This document shows positions 19,578-27,361 of a DNA stretch of 64,000 nt, one piece after another. A program made the translations under genes and the position numbers. Numbering within the stretch: the first letter of the stretch is position 1; each line of letters begins with the position of its first letter. Source of the stretch: Methanobrevibacter ruminantium M1 (GTDB lineage: Archaea > Methanobacteriota > Methanobacteria > Methanobacteriales > Methanobacteriaceae); assembly GCF_000024185.1 (NCBI RefSeq), contig NC_013790.1, positions 682,001-746,000 on the forward strand, written 5' to 3'. The notes below the pieces were generated by a model. It made no database searches and was not told the origin of the DNA. It worked only from the letters and a program-made list of their open reading frames with translations.

Positions 19578-20210
19578 TTAATACAGTTCCTTAAGATCAT
19601 ATTCAATCAAGTCATATACATTGTAATGGCTTGCTATTCCAATTTTATAATCTTCTATTTCAAATAGATTGAATTTTAAATCACTATCGTCATCTTTAAG
19701 TTTGATCTCATCTCCAATAACTATTTCAAAACTATCCAGTTTCAAATTCATTCCAAGGCCAGTGTATTTCATATAGCTTTCCTTCAGGACCCAATATTTG
19801 AAGAATTCATCACTTGGATTGTCGCAGTTCATAATCGACTTATACTCATCATTATAGAAAAAATTTTTAGCTATATTTAAATCAATTTCGCCATCAATAT
19901 TTTCAATATCTACGCCAAGTTCCTTATCGGATATTGCACATAAAACCATTTTGCTTGAATGACTTATATTGAAATATATGTTCTCATGGTCGACTATACG
20001 GGGCTTCTCATATTTTTCAATAATTATTTCAAAATCCTTAATATTCACCTCAGACAATAGCCTTTTCAATAGAAGATATGCTCCAGCGCTTAGCTTCTTA
20101 TCCTTATCGAATCTGTAAAAGTCGATTTTTTCTTGACGGCTCTTGGAGACTAAGCTGTAAGCTCTTTTTAAGTCAAGTTCTTCTACATTGCAATAGGCTA
20201 ATTTTATCAT
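19578..20210 (-). CDS. 4'-phosphopantetheinyl transferase (Sfp type)
   Basis: Transfers phosphopantetheine from CoA to carrier proteins. The two metal- and CoA-binding motifs are present: LGVDIENID near residue 95 and FFKYWVLKESYMKYTGLG near 150, with NISHSSKM before them. At 210 residues it has normal Sfp length. In archaea such enzymes usually go with nonribosomal peptide synthetases; none is in this window. It sits between the STAS and PP2C genes. Its first codons and leader are copied twice in a 58-base tandem repeat directly upstream. Confidence 0.88.
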   Translation of the reverse strand: MIKLAYCNVEELDLKRAYSLVSKSRQEKIDFYRFDKDKKLSAGAYLLLKRLLSEVNIKDFEIIIEKYEKPRIVDHENIYFNISHSSKMVLCAISDKELGVDIENIDGEIDLNIAKNFFYNDEYKSIMNCDNPSDEFFKYWVLKESYMKYTGLGMNLKLDSFEIVIGDEIKLKDDDSDLKFNLFEIEDYKIGIASHYNVYDLIEYDLKELY

Positions 20211-20337
20211 TTTATCTTTAAGTTATTTTTAAATTGTTCTTCTAATTGCTATAGGCTAATTTTATCATTTTATCTTTAAGTTATTTTTAAATTGTTCTTC
20301 TAATTGCTATAGGCTAATTTTATCATTTTATCTTCAT
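20195..20337. repeat. 58-bp tandem repeat spanning the PPTase start
   Basis: A 58-base unit begins at 20197, 20255 and 20313 (GGCTAATTTTATCATTTTATC on the + strand; third copy partial). It contains the PPTase start codon, the next five codons and the leader. The two outer copies read as short ORFs MIKLAYSN followed by TAG on the - strand. Confidence 0.85.
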
Positions 20338-20356
20338 TTTTATAATAATTATCAGT

Positions 20357-22231
20357 TTAATCATTCACTTTCAAGTATAATAAAGTCATGTCATCAAACT
20401 GTTCTGTATCTTTAGTAAAGTCATTAATGTCTTTTAATAATGGTAATATTGGGTCTTTATCGCTTTTAAATTTATTAAAGAATTCTAAAAGCCTATCCTC
20501 GCCATACATTTCACCATCATTATTGTTTGCATCGGTGATTCCATCAGTATATGTAACCAATTCTCCATCTATGGTTATTTCCTCATCCTCATATTGGAAG
20601 TCTTCCATTATTCCAAGGACAATTCCGCTTTCGATATCCAAATATTTGAATTTGCCGTTTTCCTTGATTAAAGGAGGATTATGTCCGGCATTGGAAAATG
20701 TCAGCTTTTTATTTGTTTTATTATATATTCCGAGCCATAGGGTAATGAACATTGATTCGGGATTGTTTACACATAGCTGATTATTCAATGAGAATAGGAC
20801 TTCTGAAGGGTCGTGATTGTTTATCAGTGTCTGCTTGATTACCACTTGTGTAATCATGGCAACCAGTGCTGCTGGAACTCCTTTTCCTGAAGCGTCTCCG
20901 ATTACAATTGCTAAATTGCCATCATCCAACTCATAATAGTCAAAGAAGTCTCCTCCGACCTCTTTTGCAGGCTTTGAATATCCATTGACAATGAATGCAT
21001 CTGTTTTAATTGCTTCAGTTGGAAGGGCAGCTGCCTGAATGTTTGTTGCAATGTCAAGCTCTGCATTTGTGCGCTCCTTTTCCCCTTCGATCTTTTGAAT
21101 GTTTTCGATATAGTTGTTGTTATGATTGATAAGCTCTGTATATGACCTTGCAAGGGTTCCTATTTCATTCTGTTCATTGACATATTCTGAATAGACCTTA
21201 ATGAGCCCTTCCGCTTCTATCTTTTCATCTTCCTTGATGAATCCTTCGATTTCGGAAAATGAGGTGATTGGCTTGACTACATTATCTCCAATGTATTTAA
21301 GGATAATGATTCCTGGAATGAAGAAGAGAATTATGATTATGTCGCTTATCACAAGAATCGGCATCAGATGGAGGTAGATGTTGAGTGTAATGCTTGTTTC
21401 AACATAGTCAAAGCTGGCTATGGAAACGAGCCCTCCAAAGAATCCAAGGATTAGGGTAATTATAATGAAATTGCGGACAATCTTTGCAATTATGCTGTTC
21501 TCGTTGACCTCTTGTATCTCATGTATGAATGGCTTTGTCATATAGGCATACATTAGGGCCACAACTATTATTAGGCCTGTGATTATTGTGAGATTATCTG
21601 AATTTCTAATTATGAATATGAATGAGACTATTGTCATGACCATTAATAAGGAAAAGATCAAACGGTATAGGTTCTTGTTCAATCGACGCTCTGATTTTTT
21701 AGGGGTCTCTATGAGATTTGTTCTTTTAAAAAGCCAAATTCCTGCAATACCCATAATGAATGCAACGTTTGTAAAGTTCAAGAAGGATGGAATGATTATT
21801 GATTCCTCTATATCTGGGCTGATTAGGATATATGCCAGATTTCCGTGGCCTACTGAATAAATCATTCCGCATATGATTATGCTTGCTAAAAATAGGCATA
21901 GGTGGTAAATTGTATCCAATCTTGGTTTTGTATACTCATCTGATTTAAATCCGGAGTACCAAAGCTTATATGCCAAAAGAGAAACTCCAAAGCTGATGAT
22001 GGCTGAAGGGAGTATTTGAACAAAGGTATATCCATGATAAACATCTATTGCTACGTTTGATAATGATGCACCTAATGCACCAAAAGGGCCAAATAATAGG
22101 CCAAAAACGTATAATAATCCTATTTGTGGGCTCCCTAATCCTAATTGAGTTATAAAGGTTTGAGAAAGCGCAAAATAAAATATTGTTGTCACAATAAATG
22201 AGATTAATATTTGTTTTAGTTTAGTCTTCAT
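20357..22231 (-). CDS. membrane-bound PP2C-type serine phosphatase (SpoIIE/RsbU-like)
   Basis: A 624-residue sensor phosphatase. The N-terminal half has eight or nine transmembrane helices (residues about 5-310), with the helix 280-310 next to a HAMP-like segment and a coiled coil (about 350-390). The C-terminal SpoIIE domain shows GGDFFDYYELDDGNLAIVIGD with metal-binding Asp residues, GKGVPAALVAM, FSNAGHNPPL and VTYTDGITDANN. The N-terminal GLGSPQIGLLYVFGLLFGPFGALG pattern resembles small-molecule sensing or transporter-like membrane domains. It probably dephosphorylates the nearby STAS protein in response to a membrane signal. Confidence 0.88.
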   Translation of the reverse strand: MKTKLKQILISFIVTTIFYFALSQTFITQLGLGSPQIGLLYVFGLLFGPFGALGASLSNVAIDVYHGYTFVQILPSAIISFGVSLLAYKLWYSGFKSDEYTKPRLDTIYHLCLFLASIIICGMIYSVGHGNLAYILISPDIEESIIIPSFLNFTNVAFIMGIAGIWLFKRTNLIETPKKSERRLNKNLYRLIFSLLMVMTIVSFIFIIRNSDNLTIITGLIIVVALMYAYMTKPFIHEIQEVNENSIIAKIVRNFIIITLILGFFGGLVSIASFDYVETSITLNIYLHLMPILVISDIIIILFFIPGIIILKYIGDNVVKPITSFSEIEGFIKEDEKIEAEGLIKVYSEYVNEQNEIGTLARSYTELINHNNNYIENIQKIEGEKERTNAELDIATNIQAAALPTEAIKTDAFIVNGYSKPAKEVGGDFFDYYELDDGNLAIVIGDASGKGVPAALVAMITQVVIKQTLINNHDPSEVLFSLNNQLCVNNPESMFITLWLGIYNKTNKKLTFSNAGHNPPLIKENGKFKYLDIESGIVLGIMEDFQYEDEEITIDGELVTYTDGITDANNNDGEMYGEDRLLEFFNKFKSDKDPILPLLKDINDFTKDTEQFDDMTLLYLKVND

Positions 22232-22366
22232 TATTCCACTTTTCTTAGTTTTTAAAGTAGTTTTAAAGCAAATCTATTGGATTTTCTTTTATTCTACTTT
22301 TTTTAGTTTTTAAGTAGTTTTTCAGTTGTTTTCCAGTGATTATTTAAATAATTCACTCACTTTTAC

Positions 22367-22744
22367 TTATTCTACTTTTTTAACAATCATCAAGTGATTT
22401 TCACCATCTTCGTAGTGATAATCCAGTTCATCAGCTATTTCCTTGGTTAGATGAATTCCAAGACCTCCTATTTTTGCATCCTCAATACTGTCTGGGGCTT
22501 CATAATCTTCCTTTGAAAGAGGATTGAATTCTATTCCATTGTCAACAAACTCAATTGTTAAATTAGGCTCTTTGTAATCTAAATTAACTATGATATATTC
22601 TGTTTGGGAATAGTTAACTATGTTTACAAAGATCTCTTCTACAATCAGATTTACCATAAAGTCTTCATGAGGAAGTTCGTTTAAAATAAACTCGTTTAGT
22701 CTATGTAATTCATCTATTTCTACTTTAAAGTTCATTGAATTCAT
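22367..22744 (-). CDS. HATPase anti-sigma-factor-like serine kinase (RsbW/SpoIIAB type)
   Basis: A 125-residue GHKL ATPase domain. The N box is LIVEEIFVNIVNYS, the G1 box EFVDNGIEFNP and the G2 box IGGLGIHLTKEI. The small size without a histidine phosphoacceptor domain is typical of RsbW-like kinases that phosphorylate STAS proteins. It is the first gene of a same-strand series, kinase - PP2C - PPTase - STAS, with spacers of about 100-170 bases. Confidence 0.88.
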   Translation of the reverse strand: MNSMNFKVEIDELHRLNEFILNELPHEDFMVNLIVEEIFVNIVNYSQTEYIIVNLDYKEPNLTIEFVDNGIEFNPLSKEDYEAPDSIEDAKIGGLGIHLTKEIADELDYHYEDGENHLMIVKKVE

Positions 22745-23210
22745 TTTATCATAGTTTTAAATTTTATATCCATACTTAACTTAATTAATAAGATTATTTT
22801 TCTATTTTAATGGATATTTGTTCTACTTTATTTATTCTAATAAATATCAAAGCTAAATTTTAATATTAAAGTTCATAAGCAAATATTAAATTATGCTATA
22901 GTCATATATATTGAATTTATAATACTAAAATATTATGATAATTTATGATAATTTTATGATAATTCGATTTGGATTGTGATGGTTTGTGGTGGTTTTTGGG
23001 GTAGTTTGATTTGGTTTGTGCTAGTTTTGCGCCAGTTTATCTTACTTTTATTTGAATTATAGGATAATGATAATTTTTATATTTTTTAAAAATGTTCATT
23101 TTTTTTATTATTCTTTATTTTTTAGACTTTTTTTTAATTTTTCTAGCTTTTAATAATATGATAAATTTATTTTAAAACTAATGAAAAATAAATATTATTG
23201 CTCTCTTCAT
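22745..23210. other. spacer with G/T-rich stretch
   Basis: 466 bases upstream of the kinase gene. Around 22965-23040 the + strand is almost free of C and A and rich in GG/GGGG separated by T runs (for example GGTTTGTGGTGGTTTTTGGG), unusual in this AT-rich context. The rest is ordinary AT-rich sequence with TATGATAA repeats at 22935-22965. Confidence 0.4.
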
Positions 23211-23528
23211 TCATTTACGTCTTTTTCTAGGGGCAGGTAGCTCTTCATACATCGCTTCTACAAGTTCTCTTAAAAACTCCTTGTCTTCCACATCATCTAC
23301 AAGGATCATTTCCTTTGCTCCTTCATAAGGCAATTCCATATTTGCATTTGGCATCATTTCCCTTGCTGATTTTACAGGCTTGACTAGAAAGCGGTCATCA
23401 TAGACTCCTCCAATGATCTTGCCTCGGTAGTAGATGATGTATTCTCCCATCATTGCACGGTAAGTTATCTCATCCAGTTCAGAGAGCTGTTCCAGTATAT
23501 ATTCTAAATATTCCTTGCTTGATGACAT
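23211..23528 (-). CDS. TfoX N-terminal domain protein
   Basis: A 105-residue protein with the TfoX_N fold: the RAMMGEYIIYYRGKIIGGVYDDRFLVK segment is diagnostic. It ends in a basic tail (PRKRRK). In bacteria TfoX domains occur in competence regulators, but stand-alone archaeal copies have no established role. A GGAGG site precedes the ATG. Confidence 0.85.
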   Translation of the reverse strand: MSSSKEYLEYILEQLSELDEITYRAMMGEYIIYYRGKIIGGVYDDRFLVKPVKSAREMMPNANMELPYEGAKEMILVDDVEDKEFLRELVEAMYEELPAPRKRRK

Positions 23529-23827
23529 ATAGTTTCCTCCATTAAAAGCAGATATTTTGTTTTTCTTTTTTCATTAATTATTTTTACTTTTTATATTTTT
23601 ATATTTAATAAGGTTTTGATGGTTTTTTAAGTATTTTTACTGTATTCCTTGATGACAGTAATTTGATTTTTTGATAGAAATTCTCATAATTTGGGAAATT
23701 TTTTACACTCACAAACACTAATTATATATAAGGTAAAAAATAAATAATTAATAAATGCTATTTTTATAAATATTTTATATTTTATAAGAATTTTTTTAAT
23801 TATTCATCATTCAGTTGTGATAGTATT

Positions 23828-24484
23828 ATTGAATGGATCATTAAGATTGGCGGAAGTTTATTCCCAAAGAAGGCAATTGAACTTGCAGATTCATTAAAAA
23901 ACCAAAGCTGCCTATTTGTTATTGGCGGAGGAGAGTTTGCCAATCTGATTAGAAAATATGACAGAGAAATAGAATTCTCAGAGGATGTAACCCACGAAAC
24001 AGCTATTGATTCAATGGACATCTTAGCTAAATTGCTGAATGATAAATTAGCATTTGCAGAAATCAGCTATACAATAGAAGAAGCAAAAAGTATATCTGAT
24101 TCAAATAAGATACCAATTATGATTTGTAGCGAAATTCTAAAGGAAAATGAGCCATTTGCACATTCCTGGGATGTTACAAGCGACTCAATTGCAGCATATA
24201 TTGCAAGCCTTTTAGATGCAAAGCTTTTAATAGCAACAGATGTAAATGGTATATATACTAAAGATCCATCCTTAAGTGGAGCAGAGCTTATTAAAGAGAT
24301 TGATGTAAATGAACTGCTGACTTTTGAAGAATCATCAATCGATTTGATGCTGCCCAGTTTATTGATTGAGTATGGATTGGATTGTTATGTCGTAAATGGA
24401 GAGTATCCTAAGAGAGTTTTATCCATAATCAACAATGAGGATTGCTCTTTTGAATATACTTTCATAAGAAATGGAAACGACTAA
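23828..24484 (+). CDS. mfnE: [5-(aminomethyl)furan-3-yl]methyl phosphate kinase MfnE, apparent ATT start
   Basis: Amino-acid-kinase fold enzyme of methanofuran synthesis. The N-terminal nucleotide loop IIKIGGSLFP and FVIGGGEFAN are encoded upstream of the first ATG (24014); SWDVTSDSIAAYIA and LIATDVNGIYTKDP follow, as in MfnE. The frame is open back beyond 23765 with no ATG, GTG or TTG before the GGSL motif. GTGAT at 23817-23821 is well placed for an ATT at 23828, giving a 218-residue protein that begins at the usual point (xEWIIKIGGSL). So either ATT is used as start, or an ATG was lost by mutation or error. Starting at 24014 would delete the ATP site. Confidence 0.78.
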   Translation: MEWIIKIGGSLFPKKAIELADSLKNQSCLFVIGGGEFANLIRKYDREIEFSEDVTHETAIDSMDILAKLLNDKLAFAEISYTIEEAKSISDSNKIPIMICSEILKENEPFAHSWDVTSDSIAAYIASLLDAKLLIATDVNGIYTKDPSLSGAELIKEIDVNELLTFEESSIDLMLPSLLIEYGLDCYVVNGEYPKRVLSIINNEDCSFEYTFIRNGND

Positions 24485-24653
24485 AATAAACTGTCTTTTT
24501 TATTAATTCATAGGTGAACTTAGGATAAGTCTAGGTTTTTATACTCGGATTTTGATTAAAATAAGTCTAAGTTTTATGCTTGGATTTAATTAAGTTATCA
24601 TTAAGTTTATAAATTAATAAATCAAATAATTATAATATATTTCGGTGATATAT

Positions 24654-24815
24654 ATGGAAAAAGTAAACTGTCAATCTTGTAAACAAGAAATACCATTAAT
24701 TGAACCTTATGTTCAATTCAACTGTCCAGAATGTGGTAGACCTATCGCAAGATGTGAAAGCTGCCGTACTTTCGGTCACTCTTACAAATGCGAATGTGGA
24801 TTTGAAGGACCATAA
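24654..24815 (+). CDS. small zinc-finger protein (HVO_2753 type)
   Basis: A 53-residue protein with four CxxC/CxC pairs (CQSC, CPEC, CESC, CEC) that would bind two zinc ions; it ends in CECGFEGP, as in the archaeal HVO_2753-like family. GGTGAT lies 4 bases before the ATG. It precedes the aEF-1beta gene by 66 bases on the same strand, an arrangement conserved in many Euryarchaeota, which suggests a translation-linked role. Function otherwise unknown. Confidence 0.88.
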   Translation: MEKVNCQSCKQEIPLIEPYVQFNCPECGRPIARCESCRTFGHSYKCECGFEGP

Positions 24816-24881
24816 GTTTAATTTGGTATAAATTTTTGTATTTAGAATAATTAATTATCTAGAATTATTGGAGGAATGATT

Positions 24882-25151
24882 ATGGGAGAAGTTGTTAACA
24901 CTTTAAAAGTAATGCCAGAAAGTCCAGAAGTAGATTTAGAAGCATTAAAAGTAGCAATTACTGATGCAATGCCTGAAGATGCAGAATTACACGAAATTAC
25001 TGAAGAACCTATTGCATTTGGTTTAGTAGCTTTAAATGTTGTATTCATCGTAGAAGACGGTGAAGGTGGAACTGGACCTACTGAAGATGCTATTAATGCT
25101 ATCGAAGATGTAGCTAGTGCAGAAATTACTGATTCTAGAAGATTAATGTAA
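24882..25151 (+). CDS. ef1b: translation elongation factor aEF-1beta
   Basis: Nucleotide exchange factor for aEF-1alpha. An 89-residue protein beginning GEVVNTLKVMPESPEVDL and containing IAFGLVALNVVFIVEDGEGGTGPTEDAI, the complete archaeal form. The second ATG (24882) is chosen because GGAGG at 24870-24874 is adjacent to the first. Codon use is strongly biased, as in highly expressed genes. Confidence 0.95.
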   Translation: MGEVVNTLKVMPESPEVDLEALKVAITDAMPEDAELHEITEEPIAFGLVALNVVFIVEDGEGGTGPTEDAINAIEDVASAEITDSRRLM

Positions 25152-25992
25152 TTGGATTCTTTTAAATCCAATTATCTATTTTTTTTATATTTTTTTAAAT
25201 TTTTATCTATTTTTACTAGTTTTTTAATTTATTTTTATTATTCTTTTTAACTTATTCTATTCTTTATTATTTAATATAAATATCTAGTTGGATTTATTTT
25301 TATAATTAACTTATTTTTTAACTATTTTTAATTATTTTATCAGTTATCCATAGATATTCCAGTTTTACATCAATTTCACATTCTTATATCAATTTTACAC
25401 TTTCATATCAATTTCTCATTCTCAAGTCAATTTCACATTTTCATATCAATTTTACACTTTCATATCAATTTCACATTTTCAAGTCAATTTCACATTTTCA
25501 TATCAATTTTACACTTTCATATCAATTTTACACTTTCATATCAATTTTACACTTTCATATCAATTTCACATTTTCAAGTCAATTTCACATTCTGACATCA
25601 ATTTTACGAGATGAAGTCAATTTAACACTTTCACATCAATTTTACGAGATAAAATCAATTTTACACTTTCAAATCAATAATTACTTATCATACTAAGGTT
25701 ATTTTTATATATAAAGACGTCTAAACTATTTATTGTATTGGAACTGCTTTAAAAAGCAAAAATGATTTTAAAGAATTTTTTTATGGCTCGGATTGTGATT
25801 CTTTAAAAAGCAATTTTTAACGAATATTTTTAATATCCTCCGTTATTTATAGTTTATATGCAAATTTACATCCTTGCATTTTATCTCCATTATTTTTTTA
25901 TTCTTTAAAATCCTACAAAATGAGATAAGGTCTTATGATTTCATTTTCTCTTTTTGTATTTTTTTTCATCAGATAATAGAATAGGTAAAAAA
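25152..25992. other. long spacer around a 19-bp tandem array
   Basis: 841 bases without a gene between aEF-1beta and the TctA-like gene. The left part is T-rich; 25370-25692 is the tandem array listed separately. To its right are two similar GCTTTAAAAAGC-type stems (near 25748 and 25800) and TATA-like sequences (TTTATATATAAAG near 25705) that could be the promoter of the next gene, with an unusually long leader. Confidence 0.45.
25370..25692. repeat. 19-bp tandem array, 17 copies
   Basis: TCAATT recurs at 25370, 25389, 25408 and so on to 25674, exactly every 19 bases without one insertion or deletion. The commonest unit is TCAATTTTACACTTTCATA; variants are TCAATTTCACATTTTCAAG and TCAATTTTACGAGATGAAG. 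There are no spacers, so it is not CRISPR, and 19 is not a multiple of three, so it is not a coding repeat. Confidence 0.93.
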
Positions 25993-27243
25993 ATGTTTGA
26001 TCTATTAGCGGCATGTTTTATTGGAATAGCAATTGGAACAGGTACAGGAATGGTTCCAGGCATCCATGTAAACACTGCCGGAGCAATCATGTTTGCATCA
26101 TCAGGATTTTTGCTTAGTTTCTTATCTCCTGAATTTTTATGTATAGTTATGGTATCAATGAGTATTGCTCACGCTTTGATTGAGTTTGTTCCATCAATGC
26201 TTCTTGGAGTTCCCGAAGAGGGCACTGCAAGTTCTATTCTTCCAGGACATAGGATGGTTTTGGAAGGAAGATCTAAGGAAGCTATCAGAATAGTTTCAGT
26301 AGGCGGGTTTGGCGCTATTGTTGTAGTGATATTAATGTTGCCAATATTTGCAGTGGCATTGCCATTTCTGCAGGATTTATCAAAGCCTTACACTTGGATG
26401 ATACTTACGGTTGTTTCTATTTTAATGATATATAAGTTAAGCAATGGAAGGCTCGCATTTATGTGGTCTATCTTGTTATTTGTATTATCTGGGATTTTAG
26501 GTTGGATAATGCTTCAGACCCCTATATCTTCAGGAATTTCATTAATGTGCACTTTCAGTGGGTTATTTGGAATTAGCACTATTCTTTTTAGCTTAAATGA
26601 TAGCTCTTCAATTCCTCATCAAAATAAATACTACGATTTCGTAATCGATAAGGATACAATAAAGAGCATTTTCGCAGGAGGCACTGCAGGAGCTATCTTA
26701 GGCTTTTTACCAGGTTTTGGACCAGCTCAAGGAAGCATTATTGCACAGGGAGTATGTGGAACAAGCGCAGATGGGGATGACACTAAAAATTTTCTTCTAG
26801 CAAACAGTGGATTGAATACTTCAGACACCTTATTTTCCCTAATAGCAATCTATCTGATAGGAAATCCTAGAAGTGGGATTGCAGTGTATATGTCCTATTT
26901 GATATCTGAATTTACTTTGTCTCATTTGATGATATTCACTTTTGCTTCTTTAATTGCAGTTTCAATATCATTGATTATTTGCTTAAAGCTGGGAGACGGC
27001 TTTTCAAACCTAATGCAAGGTGTTGATTATAGAAAACTGTCCATATCAGTAATCCTATTGATGATAGTAATTCTCTATATATTCGCCATAATATATGAAG
27101 GTCCTATTTTATATCTCACCCTTGCATTGATCACATCAACTGCAATGGGTTTGTTGCCCCACTATTTGGGGGTCAGTAAATCCCATTTGATGGGGGTCTT
27201 GATTCTCCCGGCTATAATAATCTATATGCAGATGTTCATGTAG
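25993..27243 (+). CDS. TctA-like integral membrane protein (COG1784 type)
   Basis: About 416 residues with ten or more transmembrane helices. It has the duplicated TctA-type signature: GIAIGTGTGMVPGIHVNTAG near the N-terminus and GGTAGAILGFLPGFGPAQGSIIAQG in the middle. Archaeal members lack the periplasmic TctC partner, and their substrate is not known. ATG 25993 is chosen, with TAGGT upstream; the TTG at 25954 would add Phe/Ser-rich residues. Monocistronic or followed by the secretion ATPase after 118 bases. Confidence 0.8.
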   Translation: MFDLLAACFIGIAIGTGTGMVPGIHVNTAGAIMFASSGFLLSFLSPEFLCIVMVSMSIAHALIEFVPSMLLGVPEEGTASSILPGHRMVLEGRSKEAIRIVSVGGFGAIVVVILMLPIFAVALPFLQDLSKPYTWMILTVVSILMIYKLSNGRLAFMWSILLFVLSGILGWIMLQTPISSGISLMCTFSGLFGISTILFSLNDSSSIPHQNKYYDFVIDKDTIKSIFAGGTAGAILGFLPGFGPAQGSIIAQGVCGTSADGDDTKNFLLANSGLNTSDTLFSLIAIYLIGNPRSGIAVYMSYLISEFTLSHLMIFTFASLIAVSISLIICLKLGDGFSNLMQGVDYRKLSISVILLMIVILYIFAIIYEGPILYLTLALITSTAMGLLPHYLGVSKSHLMGVLILPAIIIYMQMFM

Positions 27244-27361
27244 TTAAATGGCTTTTAAAGATCTTAAACTGCTAATATGATTAATAATTATATTTTCTTT
27301 TTATTTTTTTATTTTCTTCATTTCTTATTTTTTTTAAAACAATGATTTAGATAGTGATTTT

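Noticed and set aside
24014-24484. Short amino-acid kinase starting at the first ATG
   Set aside because: It would lack KIGGSL and GGGEF, the ATP-binding parts, which are encoded in frame just upstream.
25370-25692. CRISPR array
   Set aside because: The units abut each other with no unique spacers, and no cas genes are near.
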